Shown here: positions 1-8,884 of the stretch, in pieces
Position numbering within the stretch: the stretch's first letter is position 1
Layout: each line of letters begins with the position of its first letter
Source: Deltaproteobacteria bacterium
Lineage (GTDB): Bacteria; Myxococcota; Kuafuiibacteriia; Kuafuiibacteriales; Kuafuiibacteriaceae
Reading direction: 5' to 3'
DNA length: 64,000 bases
Assembly: GCA_016703535.1 (NCBI GenBank)
Contig: JADJBV010000002.1
Span: forward strand, 2,232,001 to 2,296,000
The notes under the pieces: generated by a model
The model's input: only the letters and a program-made list of their open reading frames with translations
Told to the model about the DNA's origin: nothing
Database searches by the model: none
Made by a program: the position numbers and the translations under genes

Positions 1-696
1 GGATCGATCTCCCAGGGGTGGAGGTAGACGATGGTGGGCTGGCCTTCGGCCTGGTTCACGTGGGCGAGGGCCTTCGCCAAGATCTCCACCGGAAAAAGCC
101 GCAGGTAACCACCGCCCGCGACCGGCAGGTTTCGCCCGAACTTGCGATAGGTGGTCAGGGGGAACTCCCAGAGTTTTTTTCCGTGGATTGAAAGCTCAAC
201 CGGGAAACGGGAGTAGTCGGCGATGCCGTAGCGGTCGTGCACGATCGGGAAGATCGACGACGAATACCCAAAGCCCTCTTCGACCAAGATCTCATGGGCC
301 CACAAGGACTGACGGGTCACCGAATACGTCGGGGCCCGATAACCAACCACCCTGGCGCCAATCAAGCCCTCGAGGAGATCCTTCACCTGCCGCAGATCCG
401 CTCGGAACTCAAGCGGGGGTCATCTCGAAGACCAGCCGGTGCCAGTAGCTGTGGGCCGCCACCTCGTGACCACGCCGGTGGATCTCTTTGACCAAGGCCC
501 GTTGGCGATCGGCGACCCAACCCAACACGAAGAAGGTCGCCTTGATCCCGTGTTGATCGAAGAGATCGAGCAGTCGCCGGGTCTGTTGATCACTCCGCAT
601 CGGTTGGGCCGGCCACAGGTCTCGTGGCACCCGCTGGTCGAGGTTCTGGACCGTGAAGTACTCCTCCACGTCCACCGTCATCGCGTTCTGCACCAC
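1..696 (-). CDS. Polysaccharide deacetylase, exosortase (XrtA)-associated type; frameshifted, 3' end off window
   Basis: NodB-fold carbohydrate esterase. The N-terminal part, read from 696, shows TVDVEEYF and later GHEVAAHSYWH, which carry the metal-site Asp and His residues of this family. That frame hits a stop near 411. In the next frame the protein continues from EFRADLRQV through GYRAPTYS to YLHPWEID at the window edge, which is the DUF3473-type C-terminus of deacetylases from exosortase/PEP-CTERM polysaccharide clusters. The break lies at a run of five G (415-419). Removing one G restores the frame, so either an assembly indel or a real frameshift is possible. The gene lies 4 bases after the CpsD-like gene, so the two are likely co-transcribed. 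Confidence 0.8.
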
Positions 697-700
697 GGCC

Positions 701-1648
701 TCAGCCCTTCGCGCGTTTTTTCCGAGTGCCCTTGTTGCCTCGGGCCAAGAACACCGAACCCACCACTCGGGTTCGGCCGATGGTCTCGACCGCCTTGTCC
801 AGGGCGGCCCGTTTGGTGCGGCCCGCGGCGCCGATCATCACGACTGCGTCGACGTTCTGAGCGATCAGCGGCACGTCAGCGTGAGGGATGGCGGCCGGCG
901 CGTCGATCAGCAAGACATCGACGGACTGGTAAAGTTCGGCCAGCAGTGACTTGAACTTGGGCGAACTCAAGATGGAGGCGGGGTTCTGGTGGGTCCCGCC
1001 AGCGTGCAACACGATCAGGTTGCGCCCCAACACCCGGGCCACACACTGGGACAGGGGGAACTTGCCCTCCAACGCCTGCAGCAGCCCGCGGTTTTGATCC
1101 AGGTTGAACAAACTCCCAGCCCGGGGGGCCCGGAAGTTGGCGTCGATCAGCGCGATCTTCCGCTCCGAGTCTTCGCTCATCACCAAGGCCAAGTTGGAGG
1201 CGACCACCGTCTTGCCGTCCCCTTCACCGGGGGAGGTGAACAAGAAGGACTTGTAGCCGAGCCGGGTCCGCATCTCCTCCAGCCGAGTCGCCAAGATTCG
1301 GACCTCGGCGGCGAAGGGCCCGTCTTTTTCGTGCAGGACCATCAGGTCCTTCGACTCGGAGGGCATGGCGCTGATCGCAGTGTCGGTCAGCGAGATGGTC
1401 TGGCCTTTGACCAAGGCGCCGCGGCTCGACGGCGCAGGCGCGGCGGCGCCACTCGGCGGGCTCCAGCTGGCCCGGGCGCTCCTCGGGGCCGGCGCCTCGG
1501 GGGCGGCGCTCCGTCGGCCCGACTCGATGGACTCGGGCAAGCGCATCATGCCCGGCTTGTTGCTGAACACCTGCGAGCCCGGCGTCGAGGCCAAGGTCTT
1601 GGGCGGAAATGCCCCTTTGGGGCCGCCCTTTTTTCCGTCGTCGCTCAA
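701..1648 (-). CDS. CpsD/CapB-like polysaccharide-biosynthesis P-loop ATPase
   Basis: 315 residues starting with TTG, which overlaps the upstream stop as TTGA. The first ~130 residues are proline- and serine-rich. The ATPase domain follows, with Walker A SPGEGDGKT, Walker A' IALIDANFRAP and Walker B DVLLIDAPA, the layout of bacterial tyrosine kinases that act with Wzc-type chain-length proteins in exopolysaccharide export. The C-terminus is lysine-rich (KKRAKG) and has no tyrosine cluster, so the usual autophosphorylation tail is missing. The neighbouring deacetylase supports a role in an exosortase-type polysaccharide locus. The family is fairly secure; kinase activity is doubtful. Confidence 0.8.
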   Translation of the reverse strand: MSDDGKKGGPKGAFPPKTLASTPGSQVFSNKPGMMRLPESIESGRRSAAPEAPAPRSARASWSPPSGAAAPAPSSRGALVKGQTISLTDTAISAMPSESKDLMVLHEKDGPFAAEVRILATRLEEMRTRLGYKSFLFTSPGEGDGKTVVASNLALVMSEDSERKIALIDANFRAPRAGSLFNLDQNRGLLQALEGKFPLSQCVARVLGRNLIVLHAGGTHQNPASILSSPKFKSLLAELYQSVDVLLIDAPAAIPHADVPLIAQNVDAVVMIGAAGRTKRAALDKAVETIGRTRVVGSVFLARGNKGTRKKRAKG

Positions 1649-2244
1649 TCGGCTGATCCTTTGCCGGCCAGAGGCCCTTCATCTGGCCGCGTCGTCGACT
1701 TCGTGTCCAGCCCCGTCGGTGGGGTGGGCGTGGGCTTTGGGTCCAGCGGCGCCGCGGCGGCCTTCTTTTCGGCCCGGGCTTGCAACTCCGCCGCGGCCTT
1801 CAGGACCTTTCGGACCGCGTCCTCGAACAGGGCTTCGGGCGCCGCGATCGTCACCAGGTAGGATACGGAGCCCGGCACGACCCACTGGCGAACCCGGTGT
1901 GAACCGTCTCGCCGATCGATCTGCGGTGCTTCGAAGGGGCCGGTGCTCAGGACCCCCGGCTTGGCTTCGGCCGACAAGGCGGCCGGCAACCCGTTCAAAG
2001 CCTCGCTCCCGGCTTCAACCGAGGGCTCCAGCCGATGGACGGTGACCACCACTTGCCCGTCCGGGTTCTTGGGACCCAAGAACACCGCGAGGGTCCCATC
2101 CGGGAGCTCCTTCTGGTTGCTCCAACCTTTGGGCACCAGCGCTTGAACCTGGTTCCAAGTCGGGGGACGCGGCGAAGACGCCGAAGCCACCTCGGGCCAG
2201 GCCGCTCCGTAGAGCAGCACCAAAAGCAGCCCCCGCCGCCTCAC
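1645..2244 (-). CDS. Secreted protein of unknown function
   Basis: 199 residues from a GTG start overlapping the upstream stop (GTGA). Residues 1-22 are a signal peptide (RRR, then a Leu-rich core, then cleavage near ASA). The middle is a small globular domain containing GTLAVFLGPKNPDGQVVVTV and a conserved-looking SYLVTIAAPEALFEDAVRKVL helix. The last ~50 residues are Ala/Pro/Thr-rich and probably disordered. I do not recognise the family. Translational coupling on both sides places it in the same operon as the TPR protein and the CpsD-like ATPase, so a periplasmic or envelope role in that system is a reasonable inference. Confidence 0.75.
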   Translation of the reverse strand: MRRRGLLLVLLYGAAWPEVASASSPRPPTWNQVQALVPKGWSNQKELPDGTLAVFLGPKNPDGQVVVTVHRLEPSVEAGSEALNGLPAALSAEAKPGVLSTGPFEAPQIDRRDGSHRVRQWVVPGSVSYLVTIAAPEALFEDAVRKVLKAAAELQARAEKKAAAAPLDPKPTPTPPTGLDTKSTTRPDEGPLAGKGSAD

Positions 2245-4430
2245 TTTTTTCGCCCCAAAAAGCCCAGGATCCCGCCCTTTTTTCCGCCCGCTTGGTCCTT
2301 GTTCACCGAAATGGTGGCGGCCATCGACAAGATCTTCTGCAGGTTCTTTTCGTAGGCGTTGTTGCCTGGCGCCAGCTCGATGGCCCGCTCCACCAGCTCT
2401 TGCGCCCGAATGAAGCTGTGCTTCTTCATCGCCAAGATCACGCCCAGGCGATTGTAGAACGCCGCTTGCTTCGACTCCTCGATCGCCCGCTCCAGAAGTT
2501 CGATGGCCCGATCGACGTTGCCGCTGTTTTCGGCTTCGGTGGCAGCGTTGTACAGCTCGCGGGCCTTCTCGAGGGCGCCGCTGCCGACCCCTTTGGGTTT
2601 GGCGTCCGGGTTCTTGTTCAGGTCTTCGAAGGCCTGGTTGTAGAGCGGGTTCGAAGGATCGAAGGTCAAGGCCAACTTCATGTTCATGCGGGCCGAGACC
2701 AAGTTGCCCTCGGCCTTGTCCTTGAGGGCCTGCTCGAACAACTTCTGGGCCTTCAACATCCGAGCGTTGTCGACCGGCTCGGCGTTCTTCAGCGGCCTCT
2801 CTCGCGGATCACTCTTTGGGCCCTCTTTGGCCTCGCTGGGGCGCGCCGGCTCGGGTTCGGCCTTGCGCAACGGCTCGGGGGGCACCGTGTCGGGCCCTCG
2901 CTTCTCCAAGCGGGACACCCCACTCAACTTCTCTTGGATCGGCCCTCGCTTCACCGCCGCGGCCAGGGCCCGTTTTTTCGCCTCTTTGGTGGCGGTGTCG
3001 TCGACCTGGGCGGTGCTCTTGCCCACCGGCGCGATCCGCGGGGTGCCGGTGATCTCCGGGCTCTGGAGCGGGTTGGCCGGCGCCTTGGTCACCAACGACG
3101 GAGGCACCTCCTCCAAAAACGCGGGATCGAGCAGGGCCGGATGGGACGGCGCCTTCAGCGCGATCGGGCCCGACGGCTCCATCAAAGAAGGCAGTGGGGT
3201 GCTCCTCTTTTGGGCCTGGGCCGACGGCAGGCCCAGGGACGCTGGGGCCTTGGCGCCGGTCACCGAAGGCGGCGGCAAGTTGGCTTGCAGAGCGGCCCGG
3301 GCCCGGATCGGCTCGTCGGGGATCTCGACCTCCGCCGTGGCCTCCTCGGCGTCGCCTTCGTCGAGTTCACTCGGCTGCACCAAGGGACGATCGTCGGCCT
3401 CGTCCTCCTCCGGCTCTTCTCGTTCGATCAAACCCCCGGCGTCGTCGGCCGACACCGAGGACTCGGACCACACGTCGGACAAGGAGCTCTTCATCCGGCG
3501 CCGGGGCGCGACCGTCGGATCTTCGCCCAAGGCGTGGGTCTCTTCCCAATCCGGGGTCGGTGAACGGGCCGAGGTGCTGGGCAATCGCGGCTCGGAGGTG
3601 ACGCTGTCCTCCAGGCTCGGCTCGGCGTCTTCGTAGTCGGAGACGCTCGGCAGATCATCGAAGTCCGGCGGCAGCTGCACCTCGGGGGTTCGGGCGACCA
3701 CCGCCGCTCGATCCAGGGATTGGGTCTGGAGCAGCTCGTTGTCGTCGTCCGGCTCCTTGGGGAAGACCGGCAGCGGTGAAGGACGCCGCAGCGAAGCCGG
3801 CGCGGGCCCGGGGCGCGCCGCCTGACGTTTGGCCGGGGGCGGAGAGGCGGCCCGCAACGACTCACGCCGGCGACGTTCGCGTTGAGGCCTGCGGGTGGCG
3901 CCGTCGTGGCCGTTGGGGCCGACGATCACCACCGCGTTTTTATCGAGCAAGGTTAAGAGGGTCACCGCCACTTCTTGGGGGGCCAGGCCCGAGGTCTTTT
4001 GGATCTCCCGGACCGTGCGGCGACCGTCGATGCAGGAGAGGATGAAGTCTTCGTACGGCGTCCGGGGCAAGGTGGTGTCGGCCTCCGACAGCCGGGGCAC
4101 CGCGTCGGGGTGCACCACTCGGGTCGTCGAGCCGGCGGCGTAGTAGAGGAAGGTCGAGGTCCGGCCCCCCTCGCCCGCGCCCGCGCCGTGGACCACCGCA
4201 AACTCTCCCTCGGCGACGCTGACGTTGCCCAAGATCACCGCGTCGGGGACCGAGTCTTCTTGTTCGGGCCGGGGCCAGGCGATCAGCTTGGTCCGCTCCT
4301 CTCGGATCGGAGCCTCCCCCGGTGCGCTGTCAGGGGGTGGCTCCAAGACGGACGGATCCAAAATGTGGTCACACTTCGGGCAGATCCAGGCCTCGTTGTT
4401 GATCGAGGCTTTACACGCCGGGCACTTCAA
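2241..4430 (-). CDS. Zinc-ribbon, winged-helix-like and TPR-repeat protein
   Basis: 729 residues with a TTG start. Residues 3-20 form a zinc ribbon (C3, C6, C17, C20). A domain at about 65-180 ends in a helical segment (TPYEDFILSCIDGRRTVREI) that resembles the small winged-helix modules of myxobacterial regulatory proteins. Residues ~185-550 are long, charged, proline-rich and low in complexity. The C-terminal ~170 residues form TPR-like helices (LNPLYNQAF, NSGNVDRAIELLERAIE, AKKHSFIRAQELVERAIELAPGN patterns). No signal peptide is seen, so it is likely a cytoplasmic scaffold. It is translationally coupled to the downstream secreted protein. The exact role is unknown. Confidence 0.75.
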   Translation of the reverse strand: MKCPACKASINNEAWICPKCDHILDPSVLEPPPDSAPGEAPIREERTKLIAWPRPEQEDSVPDAVILGNVSVAEGEFAVVHGAGAGEGGRTSTFLYYAAGSTTRVVHPDAVPRLSEADTTLPRTPYEDFILSCIDGRRTVREIQKTSGLAPQEVAVTLLTLLDKNAVVIVGPNGHDGATRRPQRERRRRESLRAASPPPAKRQAARPGPAPASLRRPSPLPVFPKEPDDDNELLQTQSLDRAAVVARTPEVQLPPDFDDLPSVSDYEDAEPSLEDSVTSEPRLPSTSARSPTPDWEETHALGEDPTVAPRRRMKSSLSDVWSESSVSADDAGGLIEREEPEEDEADDRPLVQPSELDEGDAEEATAEVEIPDEPIRARAALQANLPPPSVTGAKAPASLGLPSAQAQKRSTPLPSLMEPSGPIALKAPSHPALLDPAFLEEVPPSLVTKAPANPLQSPEITGTPRIAPVGKSTAQVDDTATKEAKKRALAAAVKRGPIQEKLSGVSRLEKRGPDTVPPEPLRKAEPEPARPSEAKEGPKSDPRERPLKNAEPVDNARMLKAQKLFEQALKDKAEGNLVSARMNMKLALTFDPSNPLYNQAFEDLNKNPDAKPKGVGSGALEKARELYNAATEAENSGNVDRAIELLERAIEESKQAAFYNRLGVILAMKKHSFIRAQELVERAIELAPGNNAYEKNLQKILSMAATISVNKDQAGGKKGGILGFLGRKK

Positions 4431-4496
4431 GGGCCCACACCCATCCCGGGTGGAGCATACCTGCGACCGGCAGGAGGCCCAATCGGCCCAAGGGAC

Positions 4497-5489
4497 CTAA
4501 AGCTCATGCTTGAAGCGGTAGAAGGCTTCCCCATCGAAGGTGACCTTGTCGACCAGCTCGCCCAGGATGGTGTGTAGGGTTAACGATCCATCCGCAAAGA
4601 GCAAAGACTGGGTCATCTCCACGACGTTGCCGTCGTCGTCTTCGGCCTCGCCCTCCCAAAAGAGCTCGACGCCGGTCCCGTCGCCCTTCGGCACCCAAAT
4701 CTCCCAGCCGTCCAAAAACACCCGCCAAGGTTCGCTGAGCCGGGGATCGTTGAGGCCCAGCAGGAGCGGCCCGGGATCGTCCTTGAGTTTGCTGTGGAGC
4801 GCCGCCTTCAGCCGAGCCTCGGCGCTTTTGCTCAAGGTCGGTGACTCGTAGATCGCTCGCAGCAAGGCGAGGAGGTCCTCGAGGTCCGGCCCCGTCAACA
4901 GCTCCTTGGTCTTCCGGGAGAGCCGGCCCCGGGTGCGCTGATAGATGTCGAACATCGCCTCCAGCGGCTTGAGGAAGTCGGGGGGGCGGACCTCGACCTC
5001 CGGGAGATCGGGGTGGGCCCGGGCTCGGGCGCTCGGCAAGATCGCGCCCAAGGACTCGCCGGGACTGTCGCTCTCTTGGCCGATCACGATCTCGTCGACG
5101 CCCGGCGTCTGATCGAGCCCGAGCTTTCGCGCGTGTTGGCTGCGGTAGTAGTTGGCGTCGTGGCTGAGGTGCCCGGGGGTGGTGCCTTTTTTGGGCTCCT
5201 CGGGTTCGGCTTCGTCGCGACGGCGTTTTTGGCCGTCGTCGTCCAGGTCCTCCCGGACCCGCTTCACCTCTTTGGTCTTCTTTTTGGCCTCGGCCTCTTG
5301 TTGTTTGGGGATCGGACCGTCGTAGCCGCTCTTCGCTTGGTGCTGGAGCTCGGCGACGTGTTCTTCGTGTTGTTCCCCCGGTGAGTCGATGACGTGGCCG
5401 GGTTTCCTGGCCACCGCCTTTTGCGGAGTTCTGGGGCTGGGGAGGTTCGGGCGCTCCGAGTCCCCCGGCCCGGTCGGCTTGATCGCCAC
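4497..5489 (-). CDS. Hypothetical protein with charged N-terminus
   Basis: 330 residues from a GTG start. Residues 1-110 are highly charged and low in complexity (runs of Lys, Glu, Asp and Arg). The globular part, about 170-330, contains an Asp/Leu-rich helical region (LLTGPDLEDLLALLRAIYES) and ends in a beta-rich segment (FLDGWEIWVPKGDG to FYRFKHEL). No signal peptide or membrane segment is visible and I do not recognise the family. It lies 17 bases downstream of the RsbRD-N-like gene and 66 bases upstream of the TPR gene on the same strand, so it is probably part of that operon. Confidence 0.7.
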   Translation of the reverse strand: MAIKPTGPGDSERPNLPSPRTPQKAVARKPGHVIDSPGEQHEEHVAELQHQAKSGYDGPIPKQQEAEAKKKTKEVKRVREDLDDDGQKRRRDEAEPEEPKKGTTPGHLSHDANYYRSQHARKLGLDQTPGVDEIVIGQESDSPGESLGAILPSARARAHPDLPEVEVRPPDFLKPLEAMFDIYQRTRGRLSRKTKELLTGPDLEDLLALLRAIYESPTLSKSAEARLKAALHSKLKDDPGPLLLGLNDPRLSEPWRVFLDGWEIWVPKGDGTGVELFWEGEAEDDDGNVVEMTQSLLFADGSLTLHTILGELVDKVTFDGEAFYRFKHEL

Positions 5490-5506
5490 GGCTCAGTCCT
5501 CTCGCG

Positions 5507-6016
5507 TCAGCCCTTGAAGAGGATGAACTTGCTGAGGTCGACGCCGAACTTCTGGTTGGTCTTCTTCAGGTAGTCCTGGTGCTCGTTGAGCATGTTCATC
5601 AGGTACTCCTGGAAGATATCCACGAAGAGGCAGACCGCGTTGTAGGTCGTCTCTTCGAACTTGGCCATCGCCTCGTTGAACTGATCCCGAGCATCCTCCG
5701 AGTCGTTGTCGCGGAAGTCGTTCTGCAGCCGCTCCCGGATCACCGGCGGTAACAACAAGAGCGAACGCAACACGTCCGACAACTTGAAGCTCTGCTGGGC
5801 CCGCACTTTGGTGATGTAGCGGAGCACCGAGGTCAAGGTGTCGGGTTCACCGGTGACCAGGTAGTCGCCGAAGGCCTCCAACAAGTGCTCGAGGCTTTGA
5901 CGCAGCTCGGGCTTCGGCACCTTGAGATACGCGGGCACCGTCGCCGGGATCCGCTCCATGAGATCTTCGACGATCTCGGCCTTGTTCTTCTCGAGGAAGG
6001 TAAATAGCTCGATCAC
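5507..6016 (-). CDS. RsbRD N-terminal-like helical sensor-domain protein
   Basis: 169 residues from GTG (IELFTFLEKNKAEIVEDLMERIP...). The all-helical pattern, with KNKAEIV..L at the start and a FGDYLVTGEPDTLTSVLRYI block in the middle, matches the RsbT co-antagonist RsbRD N-terminal domain found in stressosome proteins and histidine-kinase sensors. Here it stands alone with no STAS or kinase domain. It is the first gene of the minus-strand group running to the left edge. A signalling input or scaffold role is inferred. The family match is from sequence pattern only. Confidence 0.65.
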   Translation of the reverse strand: MIELFTFLEKNKAEIVEDLMERIPATVPAYLKVPKPELRQSLEHLLEAFGDYLVTGEPDTLTSVLRYITKVRAQQSFKLSDVLRSLLLLPPVIRERLQNDFRDNDSEDARDQFNEAMAKFEETTYNAVCLFVDIFQEYLMNMLNEHQDYLKKTNQKFGVDLSKFILFKG

Positions 6017-6100
6017 GCGGAGACGAGGCTAGCAGATCTGGGCCACCACCCCCATCGCCTTGTTGCGGATAGGCCCCCACAATGTGCGCAAAGGCCGGGC

Positions 6101-8884
6101 TCAGTACAGTTTGCCCGAGATCCCGAGGCCTAGAGGCGCCGGGTCACCTTCCAGCCGCGGCGGCAACAACCAGGAGCCGACCTGCACGTCCCGGGGTTCA
6201 GGCAACAGCAGCGTCCAACCCCCCGTCGGGCCCGAGGGGCGGGCGTCGAACTTCGGCTGGCCCGGCGCGGTCGGGACCGGCGCCAGAGCTTCTCCTTCGT
6301 CCATCACCAAGCTGGTGACGATCGCGGTCCCCAACAAGCCCCCCGCACACCCGATCACGTTGCCGGCGTTGACCCCCGAAGGGCCACCGGCCACCAAACC
6401 AAAGGTCGCGCCCGCCACCCCACCGCCGAGCCCGCCGACGTTGATCCAGCCCAGTTGTTCGGGCGCCACGTCCGCCAAAGGGCTGAGCGCCACCGCGGTG
6501 AGGGCCAGCCCGAGATCACTCGACACCAAGGTGGTCGCCAGGATCTCTCGGCGGGAGAGCTCGACGCCCGCTTGTTCGGCGAGCCGGGCGCCGAAGTAGC
6601 CGAGCCACACGCCCCACACCGATCCAGTGAAGGCCAACATCGCGTCCGGGACCTCGGGTTCGACGACCTGGGCCAGGCCCGCGCCGATCAAGCCGCCGGC
6701 GCCAACCGACAACAAGGTCGCTCCCGCCGCTTGGCGCCCGGTGGCGTCGGTGAGTGAAGCCAGGGCCGCGCCGTTCCACAAGGCTTGGGCGGTCCACATC
6801 ACCTCGAAGGCCGTGTCTCCCTCCGAGTGGATCGTGGAGGGCGCGAGGGCCGCGAGACCGGCGGTGCCGAGCAGGCCCACCGACTCCAGGAACGCCACCG
6901 TCACCCGATTGTCTTCGGAGGCGAGGAGCCCCAGGCCCGCACCCGCGGCGTTGGCGGCGATGCCGCTGAAGCTGATCTCCACCAAGTCGGCGGTGTCGGT
7001 CGGGCTCACGCCGAACATCTCCGTGAGGATCGCGCCCCCCAACACGCCGGCGCCCGTGCCGAGCAACAATCCGCCCAGGATTTGTTCACCTGGCGGCGCT
7101 GCATCGGCGTGCCAAAAATACGGGAGGAAGGCGCCGGCCCAACCGGCGTGTGCGGCGCTGACCGCGAGGAGCCCGCTCTCGAGGGGATCGTATTCGGTGA
7201 GCGGCGCCAAGGCGAAGGCCGCCACGCCCAAGGAGAGGGTGCCCACCTGGTGGAGGGAGGCCCGGGTTCGGGTGGAGCTGTTCGGCATCAGGAGCCCAAG
7301 CCCCAGGCCCATCGCTCCTCCCGACAAGGAGAAGGTCGCGGTCTCCAGGTTGTCGGCGCCGGGACGTTCCAACCATTGACTCGAGATCACCCCCACGCCG
7401 AAGCCGAGCCCGGTCATCCACTCGGCGCCGGCGAACCGCTCTCGATCGCTCGGTCGGTCCCGCAGCACGTACGGCAGGCTGAGACCCAAGCTGGTGCCGA
7501 GTAAAGTGGGGACCGTGACGTGGATGGCCGCGTCGTCGTGGTAGGTCGTGGCCCCGGCGCTGAGCAACCCCGCGCCCAAGGCCAAGGTGCCGGCCCCCAA
7601 CACCAAGGCGGCGTTGGTTTGTTGGCTGGCCCCGCTCAGGCCCGCGAGCCCGTGTCCAAACAAAGCACCGGCGCCGGCGTAGATCCCGGCCTCCCCCGCG
7701 TCCAAGGGATCGATCTCGAGCAGGTCGCTGGCCAACAAGGTGACGCCGCCCAAGGTGGCAGAGGTCAAAAGGGCGCCGCCGATCCGGACCCGAGCGTTGG
7801 GCGCCTCGCTACTCAATATATCGCCGAGCAAAAGCCCGGTGAGGGCGCCGTACCCCGCGGCCACCGAGGCCGCCGCTCCATCACCGGCATCGACCGGTAG
7901 CCGGCTGAGCCCCAGGACCCCACCGACCAAACCCGCCGCGGTCCCGGCGAACATCACTTGGACCACGGTCCGTTCGGCGGCGTCGGGGACCAACAACACC
8001 ACACCTGCCCCGGCCGCGGCGCCGCCCATACTTCCGACCACCGCCATCCGCTGTTGATCTGCGCTCAGGCCCGGCGACTCGAGGGCGATGGCGCTCAACA
8101 CCGCCCCGGCGGTCCCACCCAACATCACGCCACCCACCACCTCCTCTCCCATCGAGCTGCGATCGAAGGCGCCGTAAGCCACCGGCGCAAACCCACCGAA
8201 CCACGCGCCCAAGGCTGCGCCCAAGGTGATGGTGGTCGGGTCCGTGTCTCGACCGGTGGCGTGGAGGGTCGCCAAGGCCCCGAGCAAGGTACCCAACTCC
8301 ACGATCGTCGCGTCGGCCCGGACACTCTGAGACGTCGCCAACAGCGCGGCGCCACTCCCCATCGTTCCACCAACGACGCTGGCCAAGAAGAGATCGAAGG
8401 GGCTGTGTTCGAGAGTCAAGGACTGGGTCAAGAGCAGCCCCGAGAGGTATCCGAGGGACTGGCCCAGGAGCACGCCGCCGAACGACTGAGAGGCCCGCTC
8501 CGAGTTGGTGATGATCCGCGATCCCCAAAGGCCGAGCCAAGCGCCGCTTCCGGTCAACGCCAAGGTGGTGCCCAGATCCTGGGCCTGCATCTCGACCGAG
8601 TTGGTGAAGAAGGTCGCCGGGATGACGCCCAGGGCCAGGCCGCCGAGCAGAACCGTGCCGCCGGCCTGCAACGGATCTCCGTCTCGACCCGGCACCAACA
8701 GGGCCCCGAGGGTGCCGAGGCCCGCTTGGACACCCGAGGTGTTGATCAAGATCGCGTCGCCGATGGTCCAGTCCCGATCGTGGAGTGCAAACGCGCCGAC
8801 GGTGGTCCCGAGGGTCGTGCCGATGGCGCCGCCCAAATGCCGCGAATAGGTGGGCCAAACTTCACCACCGAGGACCATCGGCAC
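6101..8884 (-). CDS. Glycine-rich multi-segment membrane protein, C-terminal part of a split giant gene
   Basis: The open frame from the ATG at 8884 gives 927 residues, but coding in this frame clearly extends upstream to about 8943 (RAGLLYATSGSWGLL..), where it meets the HEAT-repeat gene after a frameshift. The protein is a long series of similar ~70-90 residue blocks, each with a hydrophobic Gly/Ala-rich stretch (for example GGALLTSATLGGVTLL, VGSMGGAAAGAGVVLL) separated by short acidic linkers. It ends in LGISGKLY, an aromatic terminus like those of outer-membrane barrels. Glycine-zipper membrane packing or an outer-membrane location are the two options I see. The family is not recognised. 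Confidence 0.7.
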   Translation of the reverse strand: MPMVLGGEVWPTYSRHLGGAIGTTLGTTVGAFALHDRDWTIGDAILINTSGVQAGLGTLGALLVPGRDGDPLQAGGTVLLGGLALGVIPATFFTNSVEMQAQDLGTTLALTGSGAWLGLWGSRIITNSERASQSFGGVLLGQSLGYLSGLLLTQSLTLEHSPFDLFLASVVGGTMGSGAALLATSQSVRADATIVELGTLLGALATLHATGRDTDPTTITLGAALGAWFGGFAPVAYGAFDRSSMGEEVVGGVMLGGTAGAVLSAIALESPGLSADQQRMAVVGSMGGAAAGAGVVLLVPDAAERTVVQVMFAGTAAGLVGGVLGLSRLPVDAGDGAAASVAAGYGALTGLLLGDILSSEAPNARVRIGGALLTSATLGGVTLLASDLLEIDPLDAGEAGIYAGAGALFGHGLAGLSGASQQTNAALVLGAGTLALGAGLLSAGATTYHDDAAIHVTVPTLLGTSLGLSLPYVLRDRPSDRERFAGAEWMTGLGFGVGVISSQWLERPGADNLETATFSLSGGAMGLGLGLLMPNSSTRTRASLHQVGTLSLGVAAFALAPLTEYDPLESGLLAVSAAHAGWAGAFLPYFWHADAAPPGEQILGGLLLGTGAGVLGGAILTEMFGVSPTDTADLVEISFSGIAANAAGAGLGLLASEDNRVTVAFLESVGLLGTAGLAALAPSTIHSEGDTAFEVMWTAQALWNGAALASLTDATGRQAAGATLLSVGAGGLIGAGLAQVVEPEVPDAMLAFTGSVWGVWLGYFGARLAEQAGVELSRREILATTLVSSDLGLALTAVALSPLADVAPEQLGWINVGGLGGGVAGATFGLVAGGPSGVNAGNVIGCAGGLLGTAIVTSLVMDEGEALAPVPTAPGQPKFDARPSGPTGGWTLLLPEPRDVQVGSWLLPPRLEGDPAPLGLGISGKLY

